Source: JAEUJM01 sp041908445 (GTDB lineage Bacteria > Actinomycetota > Acidimicrobiia > Acidimicrobiales > DATDAH01). Taken from it: a stretch of DNA of 64,000 nt. Of this stretch, positions 24,922 to 33,187 are shown piece by piece (within the stretch, counting starts at the first letter, position 1; every line of letters begins with the position of its first letter). Under the pieces are notes generated by a model. The model searched no databases. It was not told the origin of the DNA and saw nothing but the letters and a program-made list of their open reading frames with translations. The position numbers and the translations under genes are program-made. The DNA lies in assembly GCA_041908445.1 (NCBI GenBank), contig JAYRFK010000010.1, forward strand, positions 1-64,000, in the 5' to 3' direction.

Positions 24922-25893
24922 ATGAGGGTGCTGGTGACGGGGCTCGGCGGGGAGCTCGGCACGCGGGTGGCGCTGCTGCTGGAGGCCCGCCCCGAGGTCG
25001 AGGCCATCACCGGCATCGACATCGAGCCGCCCCGCCGCTACCTGACCCGCACCGACTTCCACCGGGTCGACCCGCGGGACCGGGCCCGCAACGTGGCCGT
25101 GGTCCGCGAGTTCGAGCCCACCGCCGTCGCCCACGTCGGCACCTACGAGCCCAACGCCCGGTGCTCGCCCAAGGCGGCGCTGGAGCGCACCGAGGCCGGC
25201 GCCATCGGCCTGCTCGGCGCCGCCGCCGAGTGCCGATCGCTCGACCGCATCGTGCTGCGCTCGGGCATCGAGGTCTACGGCCGGGGCCGCGGTGCCGCCA
25301 CCCGGCCCGACGAGTCGGTGCCGCCCGAGCCCACCACGCCCTTCGGCCACTCCCTGCTGCACGCCGAGCGGGTGGCCGGGGTGGCGGGTGACGCCGCCGG
25401 GGTGCCCGTCACCGCCCTGCGCCTGGCGCCGACCCTGGGCCCGCACTTCCCGAGCCCGCTCGGCCGCTACCTGCGCCTGCCGGCGGTGCCGGTCAGCGCC
25501 ACGAGCGACCTGCCCTTCTCGCTCCTGCACCAGGAGGACGCCGCCGCCGCCATCGTGGCCGCGGTCCTGCGCCCCCACGACGGCCCCGTGAACGTGGTCG
25601 GCGGCGGCGCCATCACCGCCAGCCAGGCCGTGCGCCTCGGCGGTCGTGTGCCGCTCCCGATCGCCGGGCCGGTCTGGGCCCTCGCGAAGGTGGCGGCCGA
25701 GGTGGCGGGCTCCCCGTTGCCCGACCACCTGCGCGAGCTGCTGATCCGGGGCCGTACCGCGGACGGCGGCCGGGCCGAGGAGCTGCTCGGCGTGGCCCCC
25801 CGGTGGGACACCACCGACGTGGTCAAGGACCTCTACCAGTGGGCCGGCGTCACCTACGTCACCTTCAAGGACGGCAAGGCGGAGGTCGCCTGA
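24922..25893 (+). CDS. NAD-dependent epimerase/dehydratase-like protein
   Basis: 323-residue short-chain dehydrogenase of the extended (sugar-nucleotide epimerase) type. The nucleotide motif VTGLGGELGTRVA is at 5-17, and IDIEPP marks the acidic residue after strand 2. The catalytic region is altered: RSGIEVYGRGRG replaces the usual S-x-Y-G, and the YxxxK position reads FGHSLLHAER, so the Tyr and Lys are missing. It may therefore bind NAD without redox chemistry. ATG at 24922 is eight bases after GAGGGG. Its stop overlaps the acyltransferase-like start (TGATG), so the two are coupled. Substrate unknown. Confidence 0.75.
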   Translation: MRVLVTGLGGELGTRVALLLEARPEVEAITGIDIEPPRRYLTRTDFHRVDPRDRARNVAVVREFEPTAVAHVGTYEPNARCSPKAALERTEAGAIGLLGAAAECRSLDRIVLRSGIEVYGRGRGAATRPDESVPPEPTTPFGHSLLHAERVAGVAGDAAGVPVTALRLAPTLGPHFPSPLGRYLRLPAVPVSATSDLPFSLLHQEDAAAAIVAAVLRPHDGPVNVVGGGAITASQAVRLGGRVPLPIAGPVWALAKVAAEVAGSPLPDHLRELLIRGRTADGGRAEELLGVAPRWDTTDVVKDLYQWAGVTYVTFKDGKAEVA

Positions 25894-26501
25894 TGGACGC
25901 CGGCACGCTGCTCCGCCGCCGCATCGAGGGCACCTTCACCGTCGACCCGTGGGGCCTCGACCCCGAGCTGGTCGAGCTGCTGGCGCCGGCGGCCCGCCTG
26001 CGCTGGGACGTCGACGCCCAGGGCCACCTCGAGCTCCCCGCCGGCGCCTTCGCCCTCGTGGCCAACCGGCGCCTCGGGCTCACCGAGCCCTGGGTCGTCG
26101 CCGAGGCCGTCCGCCGCCTCACCGGCCGCCACGTGCGCTTCGTCGGCGTCCCCGACGTCTCGCCGGTGGGGCCGGTCCTGCGCCGCCTCGGCGCGGTGCT
26201 CGACCGGCCCGACGAGATCGCCGGCCTGTTGCGGGCGGGGGAGGTCGTGGGCCTGTCCCTCGGGGCCGAGCCGCTGCGCCGCCGCGTGGCCGGGCCGCTG
26301 CACCCCGAGGTGCTCGCGCCGGTGGTCACCGCCGGCGTACCGGTCGTGCCGGTGGCGGTCGACGGGCGGGAGCTGGGGCGCCACTGGCGGGTCGTGTTCG
26401 GCGAGCCCCTCGCCGCAGTCGTGCACCCCGGCCCCCTGGCTGTCGCCGACCTGGCCGAGCACACCCGCCTCGAGGTGCAGGCCCTCCTCGACCGTCGCTG
26501 A
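25893..26501 (+). CDS. PlsC-like acyltransferase fold lacking HX4D
   Basis: 202-residue protein. The C-terminal half resembles lysophospholipid acyltransferases (GEVVGLSLGAEPLRR like the FPEGTRS region, APVVTAGVPVVPVAV, and HWRVVFGEPLA). The expected N-x-H-x4-D active site reads ANRRLGLTEP at 57-66, so the catalytic His and Asp are replaced by Arg and Thr/Glu. Either it is not catalytic, or it uses a different mechanism. Translationally coupled to the upstream dehydrogenase-like gene, which also lacks its catalytic residues. Assignment rests on partial motif similarity. Confidence 0.55.
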   Translation: MDAGTLLRRRIEGTFTVDPWGLDPELVELLAPAARLRWDVDAQGHLELPAGAFALVANRRLGLTEPWVVAEAVRRLTGRHVRFVGVPDVSPVGPVLRRLGAVLDRPDEIAGLLRAGEVVGLSLGAEPLRRRVAGPLHPEVLAPVVTAGVPVVPVAVDGRELGRHWRVVFGEPLAAVVHPGPLAVADLAEHTRLEVQALLDRR

Positions 26502-26511
26502 CGGACGGCCG

Positions 26512-26531
26512 CCGATCCGCCGCCGCGGATC
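26512..26531 (+). terminator. candidate terminator hairpin
   Basis: Eight-base arms CGATCCGC and GCGGATCG with a four-base loop, 11 bases after the stop at 26501. No T-tract. Confidence 0.4.
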
Positions 26532-26568
26532 GATCGCCGACCCTCACCGGCGCCGTCTGCAGGGTGGG

Positions 26569-26574
26569 GTAGCG
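26569..26574 (+). promoter_or_regulatory. -10 box upstream of the HdeD-like gene
   Basis: TAGCGT, with the start codon 49 bases downstream, gives a leader of about 40 bases that includes the SD GAGGGGGA before the ATG at 26623. Confidence 0.4.
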
Positions 26575-26622
26575 TCGCCGCCGTACGGACCGGCACCGGC
26601 CGGTGACACGAGGGGGACGGCC

Positions 26623-27165
26623 ATGGATGCGACGACCGACGGCGACGAGGTGGTGGCGGCGGCGAGGTTCTGGTGGCTGATGGCCATCATCGGCGTGATC
26701 TCGATCACCATCGGCGTGCTCATGATCACCCGGCCGTTCAAGAGCGTCGCTGCGCTGGCGTGGCTGGCCGGCCTCTTCCTGCTCATCGGTGGCATCAGCG
26801 GCTTCTTCGGCGCCCGCCGCCGTGAGGTCGGCATCGGGTGGGCGGTCGTGTCGGTGGTCGTCGGCGTCGTCCTGCTGGTGTGGCCCGACGTCACCGTCCA
26901 GGTGCTCGCGGTCGTGGCCGGCATCGGCTACCTGCTGCGGGGCGTCTTCCGGGCGGTGGCCGCCTTCACCGACCGCGACGAGTACACCGTGCCCCTGCTC
27001 GTCGTGGGTCTGATCGGCATCGCCTTCGGCATCGCGGTGATGGTGTGGCCGGAGGCGGCGGTGGGCCTGGTGGGCCTGCTGCTCGGCATCGGGGCGCTCA
27101 TCGCCGGCATCGGCGAGCTCATCACCGCGTTCGGGCTGCGCAAGGTCGCCCACGCCGCGGCGTAG
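26623..27165 (+). CDS. HdeD family membrane protein
   Basis: 180-residue protein with six hydrophobic helices in three paired repeats, each containing a pattern like G-[IV]-x-[VL]-x-x-x-P and W-P (VLMITRPF, VLLVWPDV, AVMVWPEA). This is the DUF308/HdeD layout; HdeD in enterobacteria is linked to acid resistance at high density, but most family members are uncharacterised. A GAGGGGGA SD precedes the ATG. A second member lies at 53788-54369. Weakly separated from the next gene (42 bases). Confidence 0.85.
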   Translation: MDATTDGDEVVAAARFWWLMAIIGVISITIGVLMITRPFKSVAALAWLAGLFLLIGGISGFFGARRREVGIGWAVVSVVVGVVLLVWPDVTVQVLAVVAGIGYLLRGVFRAVAAFTDRDEYTVPLLVVGLIGIAFGIAVMVWPEAAVGLVGLLLGIGALIAGIGELITAFGLRKVAHAAA

Positions 27166-27207
27166 CCGGGTTTCGCAGGCCGGACCGCCAGGCGCAAGGA
27201 TTGCCCC

Positions 27208-28053
27208 ATGCCCTTCACCTTCGGTGAGGACGGGACCCGGATCCACTACGACGTGTGGGGGAAGGCCGACGGCGAGCCCCTGCTGATGATCCAGGGCCTC
27301 GGCGCCGACCGCCGGGGCTGGATCCTCCAACGCCGGGCCTTCGGCGCCAAGTACCGCTGCATCGCCCTCGACAACCGCGGGGTCGGGAAGTCGGACGCCC
27401 CCCCGGGGCCCTACGACCTCTCGATGATGGCCCGCGACGCGATGGCCGTCCTCGACGACGTCGGCGTGGATCGGGCCCACGTGATGGGCGCCTCGATGGG
27501 GGGCGTCATCAGCCAGATCGTCGGCGTGTTGCACGCCGACCGGGTGCGCTCGCTCACGCTCGCGTGCACCGCCTGCCGTCAGCTCCCGTGGCGACGTGAG
27601 CTGCTCGCCGAGTGGGCGGCCCTCGCCGAGGTCGAGGGCATGGGCGCCTTCGTGCAGCGCAACGCCCGGTGGCTGTTCGGCGCACGCTCGTTCCGGCGCC
27701 TCCAGCCCCTGATCGGGCCGGTGGGCGGCCTCGCCCTCAACTCGTCGCCCCACTCGTTCATCGCCCAGGTCGACGCCATCCTCGCCGCCGACGAGACGCT
27801 CCGCGAGGAGCTCCATCGGGTGGCGGTGCCCACCCTCATCCTCGTGGGCAGCCAGGACATCCTCACGCCGCGGGGCGACTCGGAGGAGCTCCTCTCGCTC
27901 ATCCCCGGGGCGAGGATGGCCGTGGTGCGGGGCGCGGCGCACGGGTTCATGTTCGAGCACGCCAGCACCTTCAACCGACTCGTCCTCGAGTTCCTCGCCG
28001 GCGTCGGTGGGGCGACCCGGGCGGTGCCGCTCACCACGGCGCATGTCGCCTGA
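27208..28053 (+). CDS. alpha/beta hydrolase
   Basis: 281-residue cytoplasmic hydrolase of the proline-iminopeptidase / haloalkane-dehalogenase-like fold. MIQGLGADRRGW forms the oxyanion loop, the nucleophile elbow is G-A-S-M-G-G (around residue 95), the acid is in LVGSQDILTP and the His is in RGAAHGFMFEH. The ATG at 27208 has AAGGA upstream. Its last 11 bases overlap the SulP gene. Substrate cannot be inferred. Confidence 0.85.
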   Translation: MPFTFGEDGTRIHYDVWGKADGEPLLMIQGLGADRRGWILQRRAFGAKYRCIALDNRGVGKSDAPPGPYDLSMMARDAMAVLDDVGVDRAHVMGASMGGVISQIVGVLHADRVRSLTLACTACRQLPWRRELLAEWAALAEVEGMGAFVQRNARWLFGARSFRRLQPLIGPVGGLALNSSPHSFIAQVDAILAADETLREELHRVAVPTLILVGSQDILTPRGDSEELLSLIPGARMAVVRGAAHGFMFEHASTFNRLVLEFLAGVGGATRAVPLTTAHVA

Positions 28054-29809
28054 CGAGGCGTCCGGCCCCGACCCCTTCGCCCGGCCCGAGCGGCCTCCGC
28101 CGCTCCAACGCTGGCTCCCCGTCACCGCCCACGCCCGCCGCTACCGCTCGGCGACCCTCCGCCACGACGCGGTCGCCGGCCTCACCGTGGCGGCGCTGGC
28201 CATCCCCGCCTCGATGGGGTTCGCGGAGGTCGCCGGCGTCCCGCCGGTCGCCGGTCTGTACGCGCTGCTGCTCCCGGTCATCGCCTACGCCGTGCTCGGC
28301 ACCTCCCGCCAGCTCGTGGTCGGCCCCGAGGCCACCTCCGCCGCGCTGGTCGCCACCGCGGTCGCCCCGCTCGCCGACGGCGACCCCGACGCGTTCCTCG
28401 CCCTCGCCTCCATGCTGGCGTTGCTCGTCGGCGCGGGCTTCCTGCTCGCCCGGCTGGTGCGGCTCGGCTGGATCGCGGACTACCTCTCCCGGGCCGCGCT
28501 CGTGGGGTTCGTCCACGGCGTCGCGGTCATCCTGGTCTGCGGTCAGCTGGGCAAGCTGACCGGCGTCCCGATCGGGGCCGACAAGCCGATCGGCCAGGTG
28601 GTGGACCTGGTGCAGGGGCGGGCCGACCTGAGCGTGGCCACGCTCGTGACCGGCCTGGTCGCGCTGGCCTTCCTCTTCGGGCTGAAGGCGGTGGCGCCGA
28701 AGCTGCCGGGGCCGTTGTTCCTCGTGGTCGGCGCCATCGTGGTCTCGGCGGCGGCGTCGCTCGACGCCCACGGCATCGCGACCATCGGGGACATCCCGAG
28801 CGGCCTGCCCGAGCTCGGTCTGCCCCGCGTCGGCCTCGGCGACCTGGTGCACCTGGTCCTTCCCGCCCTGGGCATCACCTTCGCCGTGTACAGCAGCACG
28901 ATCCTGACCGGCCGCTCCTTCGCCGGCCGCCATGGCCAGCACGTGGTCGCCAACCAGGAGCTGCTCGCCCTCGGGATGGCCAACCTCGGGGCCGGCATCA
29001 GCCAGTCCTTCCCGATCGGCAACAGCAACTCGCGCACCGCGGTGAACGAGCAGATGGGGGTGGAGACGCAGGCGTCCGGGCTCTTCGCCGCCCTCGGCGT
29101 GGGCCTGGTCCTCGTGTTCCTGACCGGGCCGATGTCACAGCTCCCGGCCGCCGTCCTGGCCGCGGTCATCATCTACGCCGCCGCCTCCCTGGTCGACCTC
29201 GACGAGTGGCGGGCCCTGCGGGCGGTGAGCAAGGGCGACGTCGTCATCGCCACCGCGGCGCTCGTCGGCGTCGTGCTCGTCGGCGTGCTCGAGGGCATCC
29301 TCGTCGCGGTCGTGCTCTCGATCGTCGACGTGGTCCGCCGCAGCGCCCGCCCCCACGATGCGGTCCTCGGCTACGTGCCCCGGCTCGGGCGCTTCGCCGA
29401 CGTCAGCCTGCACCCGAGCGCGCAGCGGCCGCCGGGCGTCGTGGTCTACCGCCTCGACGACCGCCTCTTCTTCGCGAACGCGAGCTACGTCCAGGGTCGG
29501 GTCCGTGAGGCGGTCGAGGGCGCGCCCGGCGAGGTCGAGTGGTTCGTGTTCGACGCCGAGGGCCTCGTCGGCATGGACTCCTCCGGCGCCGAGGCCCTCG
29601 ACGCCATGCGCACCGAGCTCGCCCGTGCGGGGATCTCGTTCGCGGTCGCCCGGCTCAAGGCGCCGGTGCGAGAGCGCTTCGACACCGGCGGGCTCACCGA
29701 GGCCATCGGTGTCGATCGCTTCTACGGCACGATCCGTGAGGCCGTCGAGGCGATCCGGCCTGGCTGGGAGGCGGGCTGGCAGGATGGCGGCGATGACCGG
29801 GGAGCCTGA
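28043..29809 (+). CDS. SulP family anion transporter with STAS domain
   Basis: 588-residue secondary transporter (sulfate, bicarbonate or other anions). About 10-12 helices span 50-430, starting with the family signature region GLTVAALAIPASMGFAEVAGVPPVAGLYALLLP. The C-terminal cytoplasmic STAS domain (about 470-580) includes GMDSSGAEALDAM, the phosphorylation-site-like loop. The ATG at 28043 overlaps the hydrolase, and its stop overlaps the next start by about 26 bases, so three genes are tightly packed. A second SulP gene is at 49937. Substrate unknown. Confidence 0.92.
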   Translation: MSPDEASGPDPFARPERPPPLQRWLPVTAHARRYRSATLRHDAVAGLTVAALAIPASMGFAEVAGVPPVAGLYALLLPVIAYAVLGTSRQLVVGPEATSAALVATAVAPLADGDPDAFLALASMLALLVGAGFLLARLVRLGWIADYLSRAALVGFVHGVAVILVCGQLGKLTGVPIGADKPIGQVVDLVQGRADLSVATLVTGLVALAFLFGLKAVAPKLPGPLFLVVGAIVVSAAASLDAHGIATIGDIPSGLPELGLPRVGLGDLVHLVLPALGITFAVYSSTILTGRSFAGRHGQHVVANQELLALGMANLGAGISQSFPIGNSNSRTAVNEQMGVETQASGLFAALGVGLVLVFLTGPMSQLPAAVLAAVIIYAAASLVDLDEWRALRAVSKGDVVIATAALVGVVLVGVLEGILVAVVLSIVDVVRRSARPHDAVLGYVPRLGRFADVSLHPSAQRPPGVVVYRLDDRLFFANASYVQGRVREAVEGAPGEVEWFVFDAEGLVGMDSSGAEALDAMRTELARAGISFAVARLKAPVRERFDTGGLTEAIGVDRFYGTIREAVEAIRPGWEAGWQDGGDDRGA

Positions 29810-32198
29810 GGCGGGGGCCGCGGAGGCGGAGACGAAGGGCGACGCGCGTCGCCGGCCCCTGCTGCGCCCGCCGGTGTCCCAGGACGAGCTCGTGCGGCGG
29901 CCGGGCGACGCCGTCGGCCTTGCCCTCGCGCTGCTGGCCTTCCTCGTCCTCGCGGTGGCGTCGCCCCACCGCACCCGCCTGGGCAAGGACCTGTTCCAGC
30001 TCGTCAACAACCTCCCCGACGCCGCCCAGGGGGTGTTCGACCTCTTCTACGCCCTCGGTGGGGTGTGGATCGTGTTCGTGGTGGCCGGTGCCGCCCTGGC
30101 GGCCCGGCGCCGCCGCCTGGCCCGGGACCTCCTGGCCGCCGGGCTGCTCGCCTTCGTCGCCGGCAGCGCCCTCGCGGTGCTGATCGACGGGAACGGCGCG
30201 GCCGACGCCGTCGACGCCATCGTGCGCACCGACACCGGGCCCTCGTTCCCCCTCGTCCGCACGGCGATCGTGTTGTCGCTCGTGGTCGTCGCCGGTCCGT
30301 ACCTCACCCGCCCGCTGCGCCGTGCCGGCGCCGCGCTCGTGACGGTGGTCTCCCTGGCGGGGCTGTACCTGGCGGTGGGCACCACCGAGGACCTCGTCGG
30401 CGGGCTCCTCGTCGGCTACGCCGCCGGCAAGACCGTGCTGCTGGCGCTGCGGGCACCCGCCGGCCGCCCCTCGGTCGACCAGGTCGAGGCCGCGCTCGGC
30501 GAGCTCGGGATCGAGGTCGAGGACGTGCGCCTCGCCCCCGAGCGCCGCCAGGGCGCCACCCTCCTGCGCGCCACGACACCGGCCGGCGACCCGCTCTCGG
30601 TGAAGGTCCTCGGCCGCGACCAGCGCGACAACCAGTTCCTGTCCAAGGCCTGGCGCTGGCTGACCACCAAGGACTCGGGCCCCACCCTCTACCTGACCCG
30701 CCGCCAGGAGGTCGAGCACGAGGCCTTCGTCGACCTGCTCGCCGCCCGCGGCGGCGTGGCCGTGCCCGACGTGGTGGCCGCCACCACCGCCGGCCCGGAC
30801 GCCGCGCTCCTCGTCGAGCGCCGGCCGGCCGGGCGCACCCTCGACGAGCTCGCCGACGACGAGGCCACCGACGGGGTGCTCGACGCGGTCTGGGCCCAGG
30901 TGGCGCTCCTGCACCGCGCCCGGATCGCCCACGGCTCGCTGAGCGCCGACCACCTGCTGCTCACCGACGGCCAGGCGGTCACCGTCACCGACTTCGGGCG
31001 GGCCTCGACCTCGGCGCCCGACGACCGCCTCGACGCCGATGTGGCCGAGGTGCTCGCGTGGTCGTCCCTGCTCGTGGACGAGGAGCGGGCCGCCGCCGCG
31101 GCCATCCGCGGCATGGGGGCCGACGCCGTCACCGCGGCGCTGCCCCGGGTCCAGCCGGTGGCCCTCACCCGCACCACGCGCCACTCCATGAAGGGCGCCC
31201 GCAAGCACCTCGACGCCCTGCGCAAGACCACCGCCGAGGCCGTCGGCGTCGACCCGCCCGAGCTCCAGGAGCTGCGCCGGGTCAAGCCCGCCAGCATCTT
31301 CATGGCGGTGGCGACGCTGTTCGCGGTCGTCTACCTGATGGGCCAGGTCTCCAACCTCGAGGACCTCGGCAGCGCGTTCGCCGACGCGATCTACGCCTGG
31401 CTGGTGGTCGCCTTCCTCTTCTCCCTGGTCCCGCGCCTGGCGGGCTCGACCGCGATCATGGCGGCCTCGCCCATCAAGCTGCAGCTCGCACCGACCATCG
31501 AGCTCCAGTACTCCACCGCCTTCACCACCCTGGCCACCCCGGGCGGGTACGGCGCCTCGGTGATGAACATCCGCTACCTCCAGCGCCAGGGGATGGACGT
31601 GACCACCGCGGTCGGCCCCAGCCTGCTCGTGAGCTGGTCGGGGTCGGCGGTGCAGGCCGTCCTGTTCCTCGCCGCCCTCTGGGTCACGGGGCAGACCGTG
31701 GACACCGGCAGCACGCTCAGCGGCAACGCCGAGCTCCTGCTCCTCGCGGTCATCGGCGCCGGGCTGCTCGTGGCCCTCCTCTGGCGCATCCCCAAGTTGC
31801 GCAACCTGGCCCTCCCCCCGCTCAAGCGCATCTGGAGCACGTTCCGGGAGGTGTTCGCCCACCCCCGTCGGGCGGCGGTGCTGCTGTCGAGCGCGGCGGC
31901 GTCCAGCTTGGCGTTCGCCCTCTGCCTGGGCTCGTGCGTGCACGGCTACGGCGGCTCGATCAGCCTGGCCCAGGCGGTGGTCGTGAACATCGGGGCGTCG
32001 ACGCTCTCGAGCGTGGTCCCCGTGCCCGGCGGCATGGGCGTGGCCGAGGCCACCATGATCGCGGGGCTCACCGCCATGGGCGTGCCCACCGAGATCGCGG
32101 TGCCCGCCGTGCTGACCCATCGCATCTTCACCTTCTGGCTGCCGCCCCCGATCGGCTGGTTCACCACGCGGTCGCTGCTGAACCGCGGCTACCTGTAG
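29784..32198 (+). CDS. transmembrane-kinase-like-flippase fusion protein
   Basis: 804-residue membrane protein with three parts: an N-terminal helix bundle (about 45-225), a cytoplasmic kinase-like domain (about 240-480), and a C-terminal UPF0104/MprF-type flippase domain with about eight helices (about 505-804; PVPGGMGVAEATMIAGL near the end is typical). The kinase part keeps DFG (403-405) but the catalytic loop reads HGSLSADH at 383-390, so the HRD Asp is Ser and phosphotransfer is doubtful. Paralogue of 38579-41014 and, without the flippase, of 10189-11610. The start could also be the ATG at 29793. Overlaps the SulP stop; a possible lipid or lipid-linked glycan exporter. Confidence 0.8.
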   Translation: MAAMTGEPEAGAAEAETKGDARRRPLLRPPVSQDELVRRPGDAVGLALALLAFLVLAVASPHRTRLGKDLFQLVNNLPDAAQGVFDLFYALGGVWIVFVVAGAALAARRRRLARDLLAAGLLAFVAGSALAVLIDGNGAADAVDAIVRTDTGPSFPLVRTAIVLSLVVVAGPYLTRPLRRAGAALVTVVSLAGLYLAVGTTEDLVGGLLVGYAAGKTVLLALRAPAGRPSVDQVEAALGELGIEVEDVRLAPERRQGATLLRATTPAGDPLSVKVLGRDQRDNQFLSKAWRWLTTKDSGPTLYLTRRQEVEHEAFVDLLAARGGVAVPDVVAATTAGPDAALLVERRPAGRTLDELADDEATDGVLDAVWAQVALLHRARIAHGSLSADHLLLTDGQAVTVTDFGRASTSAPDDRLDADVAEVLAWSSLLVDEERAAAAAIRGMGADAVTAALPRVQPVALTRTTRHSMKGARKHLDALRKTTAEAVGVDPPELQELRRVKPASIFMAVATLFAVVYLMGQVSNLEDLGSAFADAIYAWLVVAFLFSLVPRLAGSTAIMAASPIKLQLAPTIELQYSTAFTTLATPGGYGASVMNIRYLQRQGMDVTTAVGPSLLVSWSGSAVQAVLFLAALWVTGQTVDTGSTLSGNAELLLLAVIGAGLLVALLWRIPKLRNLALPPLKRIWSTFREVFAHPRRAAVLLSSAAASSLAFALCLGSCVHGYGGSISLAQAVVVNIGASTLSSVVPVPGGMGVAEATMIAGLTAMGVPTEIAVPAVLTHRIFTFWLPPPIGWFTTRSLLNRGYL

Positions 32199-32233
32199 GC
32201 GGCCCACCCCGATCCCCGTTCCCGGGGCGCGGG

Positions 32234-32239
32234 TAGCCT
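32234..32239 (+). promoter_or_regulatory. -10 box upstream of the deacetylase gene
   Basis: TAGCCT, 24 bases before the GTG at 32264, leaving room for the SD GAGGGGGG at about 32253-32260. Confidence 0.4.
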
Positions 32240-32263
32240 GCGCCCGAGCGCAGAGGGGGGCCG

Positions 32264-33187
32264 GTGCCACGGACGGAGCAGGTCGACCGCGTCGGGCGGG
32301 CGCCGGCCGGCGTCCGCCCCACCGCGTTCGTGGGCATCGACTTCGAGGACTGGGACGCCCTCACCGCTGAGCGCTTCGGCGGCGAGGTGGTCGGACGGTC
32401 CTCGAGCCTCGAGCGCCAGACCGCCGTGCTCCTCGACCTGCTCGAGGCCCTGGGCGCGACCGTGACGTTCTTCGTGCTCGGGGCCACGGGCCAGCACCAC
32501 CCGCACCTGCTCGCCGAGATCCTCGCCCGGGGCCACGAGCTGGCGAGCCACGGCTTCGACCACCGTCCCCTCCTCGCGCAGACCCCGGCGTCGCTCGCGC
32601 GCGACCTGGCCCGAAGCCGCGACCTCCTGCACGACCTCTGCGGGGTGGCCGCCCTCGGCTACCGCGCCCCCTGCTTCTCCCTGGGGGCCGGCCAGCGGTG
32701 GGCGCTCCCCGTGATCCGCGACGCCGGATTCACCTACGACTCGAGCCTGTACGACACCCCGCTCGACCGGCGCCGCCTGCGCCCCGGTGCGCTGGCGCCC
32801 TACCCGCACGAGCTGGGGGATGGTGACCGCCTCTGGGAGGTGCCGCCGACCGTGGCGGCGTGGGGCCCGTTGCGGGTCCCCGTCGCGGGCTCCACCTACT
32901 GGCGGGTGCTGCCTCCCGGCGTGGTGCACGCGCTGGTACGGCGGGAGGCACGGCGACGGGGCACCACCGCCCACTACTTCCACCCGTACGACTTCGACAC
33001 CGAGCCCCTGGCCGTGGCGCGACCCGCCGGTGCGTCCGCACGACGACGTTCCTCGGCGTGGTGGCAGGAGCGCCTGCACAACGTCGGACCGGACCGGGCC
33101 GCCCAGGGGCTCACCCGGTTGGCCGCGGTGGCGGACCTCCGGCCCTACCGCGACGCCGTGCCCGGGACCGGCGCGCCGCCCGGGTGA
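32264..33187 (+). CDS. polysaccharide deacetylase family protein
   Basis: 307-residue NodB-fold carbohydrate esterase. The catalytic base and metal Asp are in VGIDFEDWD, the metal histidines in ASHGFDHRPL, the GYRAPCFS loop gives the arginine, and HYFHPYDFD supplies the late His. It resembles the cytoplasmic or lipid-linked-sugar deacetylases that act on undecaprenyl or envelope glycan intermediates. No signal peptide. GTG at 32264 follows GAGGGGGG. Its stop overlaps the next start (GTGA at 33184), so it is coupled to the methyltransferase-glycosyltransferase fusion; both may modify one envelope sugar. Confidence 0.88.
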   Translation: MPRTEQVDRVGRAPAGVRPTAFVGIDFEDWDALTAERFGGEVVGRSSSLERQTAVLLDLLEALGATVTFFVLGATGQHHPHLLAEILARGHELASHGFDHRPLLAQTPASLARDLARSRDLLHDLCGVAALGYRAPCFSLGAGQRWALPVIRDAGFTYDSSLYDTPLDRRRLRPGALAPYPHELGDGDRLWEVPPTVAAWGPLRVPVAGSTYWRVLPPGVVHALVRREARRRGTTAHYFHPYDFDTEPLAVARPAGASARRRSSAWWQERLHNVGPDRAAQGLTRLAAVADLRPYRDAVPGTGAPPG

